Shown here: piece by piece, positions 33,398 to 44,500 of the stretch
Position numbering within the stretch: position 1 is the first letter of the stretch
Layout of the letters: the number at the start of each line of letters is the position of its first letter
Assembly: GCF_018320785.1 (NCBI RefSeq)
Contig: NC_054868.1
Coordinates: 1,234,510-1,298,509 of the forward strand
DNA from: Cheilinus undulatus
Lineage: Eukaryota > Chordata > Actinopteri > Labriformes > Labridae
Direction: 5' to 3'
Length of the DNA stretch: 64,000 nucleotides
Notes under the pieces: model-generated
What the model was told of the DNA's origin: nothing
Databases searched by the model: none
What the model saw: the letters and a program-made list of their open reading frames with translations, nothing else
Translations under genes and position numbers: made by a program

Positions 33398-34847
33398 GGC
33401 CCAATCCCATTTCTCCTCTTAACCCTCAATCTTAACCCTCAGTCTCAAAATGTGCGTTCCCTCGAAGTGCGAAGGCTGTCCCAGTTCACCAGAGAGGCGA
33501 GATTGAGGGCGTTATCTCCCTCAGGTTTGAGCTGTTCCTGGACCTCCCTTGGTTTTGAGGGTTATCACTCAAAGAAAGATGGCGGCGAATGCCGGGAAGA
33601 AATGGGGCTACAAATGTAAAGTTCTGTGTTGATAGAGATCTAAAAATAACAAAAACCACTCCCATATCTTAGTTTAATGTTATTTTATGGATTATTTGCC
33701 TTTTTGTAGCATAACATTTACTTTTATTTTTTCAATCATAAGCCAGTAACCGTGCTGTCACAGACAAACCTACGAGTTACAACTAGGGTGGCGGTATGTT
33801 CGGTATGTTACTCTCTTTCTCTCACATTAGTCCAGTGTTTGTATGTTAAATATAATCCTGGTAATGTATACAGAGCGTTGACCAAACATAACTTGGCCGC
33901 CACACATTAGTTACATATTTTTGGAAATTAGTGCTATCTGTGATCAAGAAAGTGCGTGCGTCCGCTCGCTCTCCCTCTCTCTCTCTCCTCATACTTCCTG
34001 CACAGAAACTTTCATCACGTCTGTCCAGTAAATTCCCCCGTTATTCTGTGACCTCTCTTGTCAAACATCAACTTCTACCATTGTTTAGTTTGTGAATTTA
34101 TGATAAAACTCTGTGAAGTTCCTGCGCTGGTTCTGATCAGGAATTAATTGACGTTGTCAAACTTCCTCGCGCAGATCAGCTGTTTTAAAAATCAGATCAC
34201 AGGTGAAAATAAATAAAGACAATCTACAGAGCTCAACAAATGTATCAGACCAGCTGTCATCTCTGTCTCAGAGACCATCCAGCATCATGAAGTGCTTTAA
34301 TGCGGACTCTTTCATTTTCAGTCAGCTCTCCACATTTTACCATTTTGAACAGGAATGAGGAATTTCAAACTGAATTCACCCAAATCTGAGCCGGCTCACT
34401 GGGCTTCTCTGAGAAGTCAGAAATGAATCAAGCATAACATTCAACCACTAAAACTCATTTTTCTGTTCAGGAATGCCAGTAAATAACTATAATCTGACAT
34501 ATTAATAAGAAATATTAATGTGCTTTACTATTTATTCAGGTTTTTTGTAAATCAGTAAATTTGAAAATTCATGGATAACAATAATAATTCTATTTTAGCA
34601 TTAAAAATATCATTTGGGTTAAAGAGCTTCTACATATTGGTGTATTAACCATTAAAGAAACATCAAAAATGATTTTGGTAATTACCAATGCTGTTAATTT
34701 AGGGCAGCTGTGGCAGAAACCTTACTTTGGGTGGTGGTCTGATAAATTTGTTAAGCACTGTATGTTTAAAGGAGATTTAACAAAAGATCATAACACTGAA
34801 GCAGAAACACAGAGAGGAAAGGAAAGAAGCAAAACGGATGAGCTGCT

Positions 34848-35047
34848 GTGTGTGAGGGAAAGGGAGATGAGCAGGGGTGTGTGTGAGGGAAGGGGAGATG
34901 AGCAGGGGTGTGTGTGAGGGAAGGGGAGATGAGCAGGGGTGTGTGTGAGGGAAGGGGAGATGTGCAGGGGTGTGTGTGAGGGAAGGGGAGATGAGCAGGG
35001 GTGTGTGTGAGGGAAGGGGAGATGAGCAGGGGTGTGTGTGAGGGGGG
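34848..35047 (+). repeat. Minisatellite, 31-bp unit, about six copies
   Basis: The unit is GTGTGTGAGGGAAGGGGAGA followed by TGAGCAGGGGT, nearly identical between copies, inside the left arm of the 33398-40289 element. The His/Pro-rich minus-strand frame at 34766-35224 is an artefact of it. Confidence 0.92.
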
Positions 35048-35332
35048 CCAGATTATCTGGTTTATATTATTTTTTATTTTAAGGAGAAGACCCCAATAGA
35101 GAGCTAATAAAGTGGGATTAATGTTATGATGAAAATAATTAACCCATAGTGACCACTGTTTTAGACAGATGGAAATTATAAATATCCTGATTATTGCAAC
35201 AAGGAATATGATCATTAAAATCAATGATCATTTATCTAACCAAGAACTGTGTCTTTTAATGCTACTAACTCAGGCTAAATTTCAAAGACTTATATTTCTC
35301 ATTATTGTAGTAATATATCCTTTAGTTATTCT

Positions 35333-35467
35333 TTTTTTATGTACTTTTTATTATTTTCAGAACAAAACACAACATAACAAAAGGCTCACAGTTCACATTA
35401 TAGCATATGAATATCAGTTGTCAAATTCCAAATACAAATAAAGATTCCAGATAATCCCCACCCTCCC

Positions 35468-35514
<47 letters not shown>

Positions 35515-38500
35515 TTAAAAAAGGTATACAGAGAAAGAAAAATAAATATAATAGTAATAAATGATACTGTAACATAAAAGCAGACTTCAGATGGAGAAAG
35601 ACAAGTTGTGTATCTAACAATGTTCAATTCATAAGCATAACTGAAAAGTAAATCAATGACTCAAGCGTGTTCAGAAGGGTATTTTAAGTACCATGCAGTG
35701 TTTTTTTCCAGTCAAAAGTATATTGGCCTTTCAGCAGTGTGCTTTTAAGATGTGAAGGTAAATAAACTAAAAAGGGGTTCCAGATCCTAAGAAATAAGTC
35801 TTCATTTTTCTGAAGGACTGCACTTATCCTTTCATGCAGCATGACATTGAAAATCTCCCTGTACCCCAAAGTAACTGTGGGTGGGGTGTCTTCCACCCAC
35901 TTCAGCAGAATACATTTGCAGGCAAGGAGCGAGAGTTTATCCAATAAACTGTAATGATTGCGAGAGAGAGAGACAATTCTTTAGATGGTAAACCCAGTAA
36001 AAAAGCCCCTGGTCCTTCCTTATTGTAGTCTTAAAAACTCCGCTCAGTTCTTTGGCTATTTGACTCCAGTATCTGGCAATCTGATTGTACCCCCAGAAAT
36101 AATGGGAGTGAGACCCAAGATCAGTTTTACATTTACGACATATGGGAGTGATAGTCCGTGATATCTTGTGGAGGATGGTTGGGGATATGTGTAACCTGTG
36201 TAGTATTTTATATTGTATCTCTGCTAGTCTGTTACATGAGAAGGTTTTATGTATGTATTTATTGCCTCCTGCCAATCCTCTTCAATGTATTGGTTACTGA
36301 GGACTTCTTCCCACTTTCTTATAAACTTGGTTGTGTCATATATGTTGTATGAGTACAGCACAGAGTAAAAGAGGGATATTGCATGGTTCAGGTCCTCCCG
36401 TTCCAAAATAAACTTTTCTACTTCGCTGTAAGTAGGAGAACCTTCCCTGGGTCTTACAAGGGGGTTAATAAAATGTCTTAGTTGTAAATAGCCAAAAAAG
36501 TGATCTTTAGGGAGGTTGAATTTGTCTTGGAGTTGCTGAAAAGACATCAGCACGCCACGCTCAATAATGTCTCCTATTACGCAGATCCCCTTATCACGCC
36601 ACGAATCAAAAACAGAGAGCCTCGTCGCAGGTAAGGGTTCTAGGTTATTACATATGGGTGATAACAAGGACTTTGCACCATGTCTGTCCATGTAATCAGA
36701 AATCTCTTGCCACACTCTAATTGTTTTATTATCAATGGATTATTTTTAATGCTTGCTGTAATTGTTCCTGGTGAACAAATCACGAGGCTCCAGAGAGACT
36801 CTGGAGAGCATGCCCAAGAGTCAACACAGGCTTCCCGCCCAAGATACGAGTGCAACCAGGTCCAAAGAGTACGGCCGTGGCATGCCCAGTTATAAAAAGC
36901 AAGTTGGGTACTGATAAACCACCTTTATCTTTAGGTAACTGCAAAGTACTAAGCCTTTGCCTATGTCATTCACCATGCCAAATAAATTTTGAGAAGACTT
37001 TCTCAATGTCTTTGTTAGTTTTCCTGGAGATACGCAGGGGCAGCATTTGGAAAGGGTAAAGAAGTCGGGGAAGAACATTCATCTTTATGAGGCTGATGCG
37101 GCCAATAAGTGTGAGCAGGAGATCGTGCCATCGAATAAGATCTTACTTCACCATGGAGAGCACTGGAACAAAATTTAGTTTCCATAGATCTTGATTATTA
37201 GGAGAAATATTTAAACCTAGATATGTGAAACCTGCAGTGGACCATTTAAAGGGGAAACTCACTAGTATACTGGGATCATTAAAGCTGCCCAACGGCATAG
37301 CCTCAGACTTACTAAAATTTATTTTGTAACCCGAGATAGAGCCAAATTCCTTTATTATTGTTAAAATTTGCAGGAACAGAGATTTCTGGTGAAGTAAGAA
37401 ATAAGAGGATGTCATCAGCATATAAAGCTATCTTGTGACTGTGGCCCCCAACAGTTATACCGCTTACATTTGCATGGCGTCTAATGATTTCTGCTAATGG
37501 CTCAAGAGCTACTGCAAAAAGCAGTGGGCTCAAAGGGCAACCCTGCCGTGTAGACCTTTCCAGTGGGAAAGAAGCAGATCGCAAACCGTTTGTTATGACA
37601 CAAGCTGTAGGGGAGTGGTAGATGGTTTGGATCCACTTGAGGAAATCACCACCTAAGCCGAACCTCTCAAGGACATCATAAAGGTAATGCCACTAAACCC
37701 TACCGAAGGCCCTTAGGGCATCTAAAGAAACGGCCAGGGCTTTACATTTGTATTGGTTGGTATACTGAATTATATTCAACAGCCGTCTAACATTTGTAAA
37801 TGAGTAGCGTCCATGAATCAAACCAGTTTGGTCTGCATTGATAAAACAAGGTAATAGAGATTCCAGCCTCCTGGTGAGTAATTTGGAGAGCAACTTGTTT
37901 TCAACTGGAATAAGGCTAATGGGCCTATAGGAGCCACATAAGTCTGGAGGTTTGCCCTTTTTAAGATAAGGGAGATATTAGCTTGATTGAGGGATGCAGG
38001 GAGGGATCCTTTTGCAAAGCAATCTTTGTACATATCTGTAATCGGGCCTACCACAATGTTATCTAGTTTCTTATAAAATTCGGGGCAGTACCCATAAGGC
38101 CCTGCTGCTTTACCCCCTTTAAGCACATGAATGGTTTCCAGAACCATAGTTGAACCGTAGTTGGCTTTTTGTTCCTCTGAGATACTTGGTAATTTTATCC
38201 TATTAAGAAAACTTTTCCTCATCTCCACTGAGTATGAGCCATTTGATGAGTATAGTTCCTGATACAATGTCTTCATAATGTTGTTCATCTCTGTGGACTT
38301 ATTTAATCCCCCTAGTATCTTGGAGCACAGATATTGTCCCTAGACTTCTTTTCCCTTTGGCTAGACGGGCAAGAAGCCGGCCTGGTTTGTTACCCGATTC
38401 AAACAGCCTATGTTTTGCAAAAAAAATTTCTGACTCTGCCTGTCTGGTTAGTAGTTGGTTCCGAGCAGAGCGGGTAGCGTCTAATTGTTTACTACTGAGC

Positions 38501-39715
38501 TTGGATGGACAGCCCCTAAACTCCTTCTCCAACTCCTTAATTTTTCCCTCTAATTCTAATTGAGTTTTAAGGGCTTTTCTCTTTTGTGCAGATGTGTATG
38601 AAATAATAGCACCCCGAAGGTAAGCCTTTGCTGCTTCCCATAGTGCTGTAGGGCAAATTTCAGGTGATTTATTCTCAGAGATAAACTGTTTCAATTCTTT
38701 ACTAATGTATTCCACAAAGACAGGGCTACTTAAAAGAGAAGGGTTCAAACACCAATATCTATGAGAAGGATCTTTATATGGAGGAGTGATAGTCACACTG
38801 ATAGGGGCGTGGTCAGATAGAGTCTGACTTCCTATGGTACAATCTTCAATTCTATCGAGCAAAATTCTAGAGGAAAGGAAGAAATCTATTCTGGAGAAGG
38901 TCCGGTGAGGTTTAGAAAAGAAACTGTAATCGCGTCCTGTTGGATTAAGAATCCTCCAAGCATCATGCAGGTCCAAATCAGAACAAAACTCAGCTAATCT
39001 GAGGCTTTTACGAGAGGGAGAAGGCCTTGATGGGGATTGGTCGACAGTAGGATCAGGGGTACAATTAAAGTCAATTAAACAATTTGCAATTGAAAAACAG
39101 GATACATCTGCCAAAAGTTTAGGAAAAAATGCACGTTCGTAGATATTGGGAGCATATATACAACCCAATAAAATGTGCTCTCCATAGATAAAGCCCGAAA
39201 TAAGTATGTAACGTCCTTCCTCGTCACTTATCGTCTTATCTAAAGTAAACAGAAGGCTGCGATGTATGAGAATAGGGTTAGGGTTACACACCCCGACTGC
39301 TGGATTTGAAAGAGGAATAGAAAACCTGTCCCACCCAGCTCCTGCGTGACTTAGCATGCTCCTGGTCAGATAAGTGGGTCTCCTGCAGAAAGGCAATTTG
39401 GCATTTCTCTTTCTTTAAAAATGATAAAATCTTTTGATGCTTGATGACGTGGTTCAGACCCTTAACGTTAAGCGAGATAATTTTGAGATCACTCATACGA
39501 TTATCCTCTTGGCAAAATAAAACTTCAAAGGTGAAATTGGCAGAGGGCAATAACAACCCTGGTTGCAAGCTGGATGAGGCATAGATTTATATGAGAGAGA
39601 GGATGATGCACCACACGAGAAAACTAATTTGATTTTTTTTAAAAAGCAACAGAAAAAGGTAAATAAGCGGTTATCCTCAGAAAAGGAGCCTAATGATTGA
39701 AACCCACTGAGAACC
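35333..39715 (-). mobile_element. L1-clade LINE, 5'-truncated, with 16-bp target duplication
   Basis: The element reads right to left. Its 3' end, near 35333-35370, has AATAAAAAGTACAT followed by an A run. It is flanked by a perfect 16-bp duplication, ATCCTTTAGTTATTCT (35317-35332 and 39716-39731), typical of target-primed reverse transcription. It encodes broken ORF2 pieces: endonuclease, reverse transcriptase and a C-terminal Cys/His region. No ORF1 is present, so the 5' end was lost at insertion. An AAT microsatellite (about 35470-35513) lies near its 3' end. Confidence 0.88.
35937..39496 (-). pseudogene. L1-clade LINE ORF2 (endonuclease-reverse transcriptase), broken
   Basis: From an ATG at 39496 the minus strand reads MSDLKIISLNVKGLNHVIK and FLQETHLSDQEHAKS, the start of an L1-type apurinic endonuclease. 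The catalytic SDHAPISVTI motif comes later, in a different frame (38299-39396). The reverse transcriptase is spread over several frames: ADQTGLIHGRYSFTNVRRLL; a damaged LDALRAFGRV motif, where L1 proteins usually have LDxxKAFDRV; RQGCPLSPLLFAVALEPLA; and the catalytic YADD at 37411-37422. The C-terminal part (36715 down to 35937) ends with a CRKC...HSHYFW knuckle. Stops and frameshifts between segments make it non-functional. It lies inside the DNA element at 33398-40289, so it is the younger insertion. Confidence 0.85.
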
Positions 39716-40289
39716 ATCCTTTAGTTATTCTAAGATACTTTAAAGTTTTGTTCAGTGAGAATGTTTGGGGGATTGTGGGGGGCCTCATATCAGAGTCTGT
39801 TTAGGGTCTTTGGCCAGGGGTGGTCCTGGGTCAAACTGTCCTTTAATGAATAGAGTATCTCAGAATCCCTGTATCATGATCCCATCACTATCATGGTCAA
39901 CACTGTATAGTAGTGGGAATACACTAGAGTCCTTTTTGTTTTGATTATTCTTGCTTCTCTAAGGGCTGCTGTCCTCCTTTCTGGTGCTGTGAAATGGCCA
40001 CCATAGTTACAGCTGTGTTTGGCGTTAGCTATTGGCCGTGTTATACGGTGACTTTCAGCTGAACATGTCTGTGGTTGTGGTGTTTATACATTTTATTTGG
40101 TTGAACATGTTCTCCTTCTTCTTCTTCCTTTGGCACGTTACTGCCCTCTACAGTCTGAAATCATAACTGCTATTAAGGGGTGTCCCATTTCTAAGTCATG
40201 AGATGGTCCTTACACTCGGTTTAGAGGGGCGAGTTAAGACTGAGGGTTGAGCTTGAGGGTAAGATTGAGGGGAGAAATGGGACTGGTCC

Positions 40290-41472
40290 CAGATCTCTGG
40301 TTTATCCTTATCTTTAAGTCTATAACCTCTCTGCTTAACCCCACCTTCACCCACTTTTTCTAAAGTTGCCACTGAAGGAGAGTCAACATGAGGGGAGAAT
40401 GTTGTTCTGATAAAAACTCGAACAGAGAAGCTTCAGAATATCCAGTTCACTCCCTATGATCGCTAAATAGAGGAAGAGCCTTGTGTTGGTCTTAGCCCGG
40501 GGCCTCTGAGTTATTAAAACCGACCCTGGGATTACCAGTTCCAGCCCTGTTACAGAAAAAAAGGGCTTGGCATCTGGAGATTTGCCAGTCCACTTCCAGA
40601 GTAGCCTGACATCTCTCCAGGATCCTGTCTGTGCATGTGTGGCATGTCTCTGACTCCCGTCAGTCATGTGGTAGAGCTGAGACGTGACTGTGGACTGAGC
40701 TGTAGATAAATGAGGACACCTAGAGGACACATGGCAGAACTACAGCAGCTGCAGGTCAGAGCAGAGGCGTCCCTGTACTGATGAAATCAGGCTGACGGCC
40801 CCTTTGACATCCCTCACCTCTGCAGAGTTAGAGCTAAAACCAGTACAGTGGAGGTCAATCTCATCTGATGAGTTCTTACTGGCTTTGAGGCTCAGCCGTG
40901 GTCCAGCAGGCCTCAGTGGCTCATGTAAGGAAGGGACAGACCAGTGAACTCTGAACCCAGAAGAGCTGCTCAGTTAGGTCGGGCCCTCCGGTCATGTGGC
41001 TGCCCGGCACACTGTCGCCTCACCAGAAGGTTCCAGGATCGAATCCTGGTTGGACAGGGTCTTTCTGTGAGGCGTGGGCATGTTCTCCCCTTGCACGCGT
41101 GGGTTTCTCTGGCAACTTTTCACAAACTGAAAATCATGCCTGTAAGGTTAGCTGGTGATTCTAAATTGCCCGTAGATGTGAGTGTGCCTGATTGACTACA
41201 GTCTCCACAAAGACAGAGAGAGAGAGAGAGACCACCAATGTGCTTATAATAGCATAGATTTAGTACCTGACATGACGTCCATGTTCATATGAAGGTTCTG
41301 GACTGTTCCATGGATCCACATGGGAGGACCAAGGCGGGGGTCCATCCCTCTGAACCCAGTCCTCATCAGAAACATGAAGCTCAGAGGTGAGAGGAGGATC
41401 TTTAACCATGAATGACTCCTCTTTAACTCCTCCACCTTTACCGCCACTCTGAGCTGTTTGTTTGTGTTCCAG
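40290..41472. other. Non-coding sequence upstream of the first recognised NLR exon, with a dispersed repeat
   Basis: At about 40985-41200 lies a widespread fish repeat: CACTGTCGCCTCACCAGAAG, a tRNA-like GGATCGAATCCTGG box, GGGCATGTTCTCCCCTTGC and TTCTAAATTGCCCGTAGATG. A GA run follows at 41213-41231. I searched this stretch for the usual first NLR coding exon and did not find it. The frame at 40944-41195 belongs to the repeat. Confidence 0.45.
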
Positions 41473-41589
41473 CCCAGAGCAGCAGAAACCGGACTCTCCT
41501 GGTCCTGGTCCAAGCTGCATCTACATGAAGAGTGACCGATCCATGATTGAACCTTTATCCTTCAAGGAAAAACATTCCCCTGAACAAAG
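41473..41589 (+). CDS. NLR exon: N-terminal module copy 1
   Basis: Acceptor TGTTCCAG, donor AG|GTAAGT. It reads [14 protein letters not shown] and then [17 protein letters not shown]. The exon is 117 bp with one base of a split codon at its start and two at its end, so the modules are phase-symmetric and can be duplicated without frame loss. The in-frame ATG at 41525 is the best start I can offer. The MKSDRSM motif is a hallmark of fish NLRC3-like N-termini; its function is unknown. Confidence 0.8.
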
Positions 41590-44500
41590 GTAAGTCTAGC
41601 AGATCTCAAATCCTGGGTCGAGACCAGGATCAGCACCCAACACCAGCTGAAGTGGGTGAAAGTTCTCAACCCACCGTCCACCGAGGCAGCTGAAGAAAAA
41701 TGTCATGAGAGAGTGAGTTTAATGCTAAACGGCGTAAATTCAGCCCCAGTTTTCTGGTTGTTTTTACTGACTTCATGATCAGAACTGAAGACCTGAGCAT
41801 GGAGAACGCCGTCTCCTCGTCCCAGGATAGATCTGTTTATAGTCGGCTGTGTGCTGGGATGGTTCAGTATTATAGAAGATCTGCTGCTGGTCTACCTGCT
41901 AAAGGTCTGTAACCCTTAGACCAGTGGTTTTCAAACTTTTCCACTCAAGGCACACCTAAGGTTAAAGCCAAAATCTCAAGGCACACCATATCTGTATCAA
42001 TACAAAACAGACTTTTTAAACAACATAACGGTCAAGGTGGCCAATAAGGGGGGATAATGGGGAGAGGTTTCTGGGGCTCAGCCAACTAAGGGTGGGCAAA
42101 AGGTGGCAAAAATTGGTTAAAATGATGAAAAAACATGGCAAAGTTGGACAAAAAGTGGCGAGACAAAGTAAAAAATGGTTACCAATTGGCACAAGGGGCC
42201 AAAAAAATGGGTTAAAAGTGGCAAAACATGTTAAAATTGTCAAAAAGGTGGCAAAAATTGGTTACAGAAGGGCCAAAGGGGTTAAATGTTGTAAAAAAGG
42301 TGGTAAAAATGTGTTAAAAGTGATTAAAAAATGGGAAAAATTGGGCAAAAAATGGCCAAACAAAGGTAAAGTGATTGAAAATTAACAAGGAGGTGGCAAA
42401 AATGGGTTGAAAGTGTCAAATAATGATAAACTAGATTACAAGTGGCAGAAAAGTGGCAAAAAGGGTTAAAGTTGCTAAAAGGTGGTTAAAAAGTGATGAA
42501 AGATTTGGCAAAAGATGTCCAAATAACAGCAAGAGTAGGCAAAAACAAGCAAAAAGGTAGCAAATATGGGGTAAATGTGGCAAAAAGTTCCAAAAAAGTT
42601 GTGAAAATGGGTCAAAAATATTTTTGAAAAAGTTGCAAAAAAGCAGCAAAAATGGTTTAAGTTGTCAAAATTTGTCGCAAAATGGTCAGAAAAATTAATT
42701 AACTTGGTTGAAATAGCATGAATTAATCACTTTAACACCAATTTCAGCTCAATAATACCTTGCCAAATGAGGTTAGCTAGGATGCTAGCACCAATGCTAC
42801 TGATGCAACACACACTCATCAGTAAATCACTGCTGGGGAGGGTCCATTCTTTGGGGTTTTTCAGGGGTCCAGCCAGATCCCCAAGGCACACCTAGACGTG
42901 TCTCAAGGCGCACTAGTGTGTCTCGCCACACCGTTTGAGAACCACTGCCTTGGACGACCCTTTGCCATTTTGTTAATTTTCTTTGGACAAAATAAACCAA
43001 TCAGAAATGTTTACCATGCTCATGTTTGGTAGAATCTTTGTTGGCACGACCTCAACTTTATAAAATAAAAACTATGTTTTTCTAAGTTTAATTTACCGTA
43101 TTAGTTACAGGGCCTCCAAAAACACAACACCCCATTGAAATGGATTTTTAAAATATTGTTTTTTCAAACAACATATTGTCATTTTTAAAAAGAAGTTAAA
43201 ATATGCTGAAATAATGAAAAAATCCCAGTGCCAGGCCTGGCCAGCATGGTCCACTGTCCCCTATGTGTAACATGAGTTTTTATATCAAATTAAAATGACC
43301 ATATTTCCTGTTTTACTCAGCCTATCGGCATCAAACAAAAACTGGAAGAAAGCTTAAAGATCATTCTTTCCACACAAAGTGACTGCAACGTAAAATGTGG
43401 CTTTGTTTTCATGCTGTCATGTGACAGAAGTAGGACATGATGAAATCATGCTGGCGTCGTGGACCCCTAATGCCTGATTTATGCTTCTGCGTCACGTCGA
43501 CGGTGTACCCGGCGCCGTCGTTGACCATTTGAAGTTCTGCGTCGAGGGAACACGTCGCTCTGTAATTCACCGCCATGTTGCTAGGGGGTGTGGCTGTGTG
43601 TGTGTGTGTGTGTGTGTGTGTTTGTTTGGTTTCATAACCGAATCCTTGTTTATCTTCGGGTCATGGCAACGGAGGTGGAGCGGGTGTGTTTGGAGTTGGA
43701 GCTCATTGATATTGACGAACAAATTATTTAGTTGCAAATGTTGAAGCGCAGGCGACAGGGAAGACGTTTGCAGAGGCGGTCCATACGACCACTAAACGAG
43801 TCGAGGCTAAGAATGGGTGAATGTACCACACTGGTTCGCCCACTGGGGGACCTGCATGAAGAAATGACGATTTGAGCGGACCAATCACAGTCCGTCCACG
43901 TTGCCACGACACATAGTTAGGACTATTTGGAGGTGCGCATCAGGCTACGGCATAGGGGTCCGCGTCAACACAGAGGGCTATGCGTAGCTACGCCATTGAC
44001 GCGACGCAGAAGCATAAATCAGGCTTTTCGTTTGTTAAACGACGCCTGGATTCTGGCTGAGACTGCAGGAATCGTTTCTGCCCCCAAGAGAGAATCTGCC
44101 TTTGCTCCGTCCTGTTTATCTGAGATTTTAACCCTTCTGCCCTCCTCGGCCATTTTGGGCCATGTTTCTCAAGTTTTTTTTTTTTTTTTTTCCAAATTTG
44201 TGATCATTTTGTCAGTTTTACAGCCTGTGGCATGAATTTTTGCAGGAACTTTTCTGTCTAGTTAAATTTTTTAAATCCAACATGTTTTACTCTCACGTGT
44301 CATTTATACTACACTGATGCATTCACTGCCCTCTGGACACCTTTGAGGCAAAAATGTACACATCCAAAAAAACTGCCATTAAATCAGCATGCGTCAATAT
44401 TTTCTACTTTTTTTCATAAATCTTTTTAACAACTCCAGACCTGCTCAAAACTACCAAACTTTCAACAATTCTTAGAGTTTTAACCCTTTTAATGCCAGTT

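Larger units (their letters stand above)
33398..40289. mobile_element. Large inverted-repeat-bounded DNA element, disrupted by an L1 LINE
   Basis: The left end, GGCCCAATCCCATTTCTCCT followed by AACCCTCAATCTTAACCCTC, is mirrored at the right end. Read on the other strand, the right end is GGACCAGTCCCATTTCTCCC followed by CTCAATCTTACCCTCA. The match extends about 50 bp on each side. The inserted L1 (35333-39715 plus one target copy) accounts for 4.4 kb, leaving about 2.5 kb, which may be close to the original length. I saw no transposase frame in the remaining arms, and no clean target duplication outside the ends. The superfamily is undetermined. Confidence 0.65.

Noticed and set aside
34766..35224. 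152-codon His/Pro-rich minus-strand frame
   Set aside because: Most of it is the 31-bp minisatellite read in reverse.
40944..41195. 83-codon frame and tRNA-like box as a tRNA gene
   Set aside because: It is part of a widespread fish repeat; the GGATCGAATCCTGG box is not embedded in a foldable cloverleaf that I can see.
44107..44490. Two TTTTAACCCTT motifs as piggyBac-like ends
   Set aside because: Both are in the same orientation and no inverted partner with TTAA was found.
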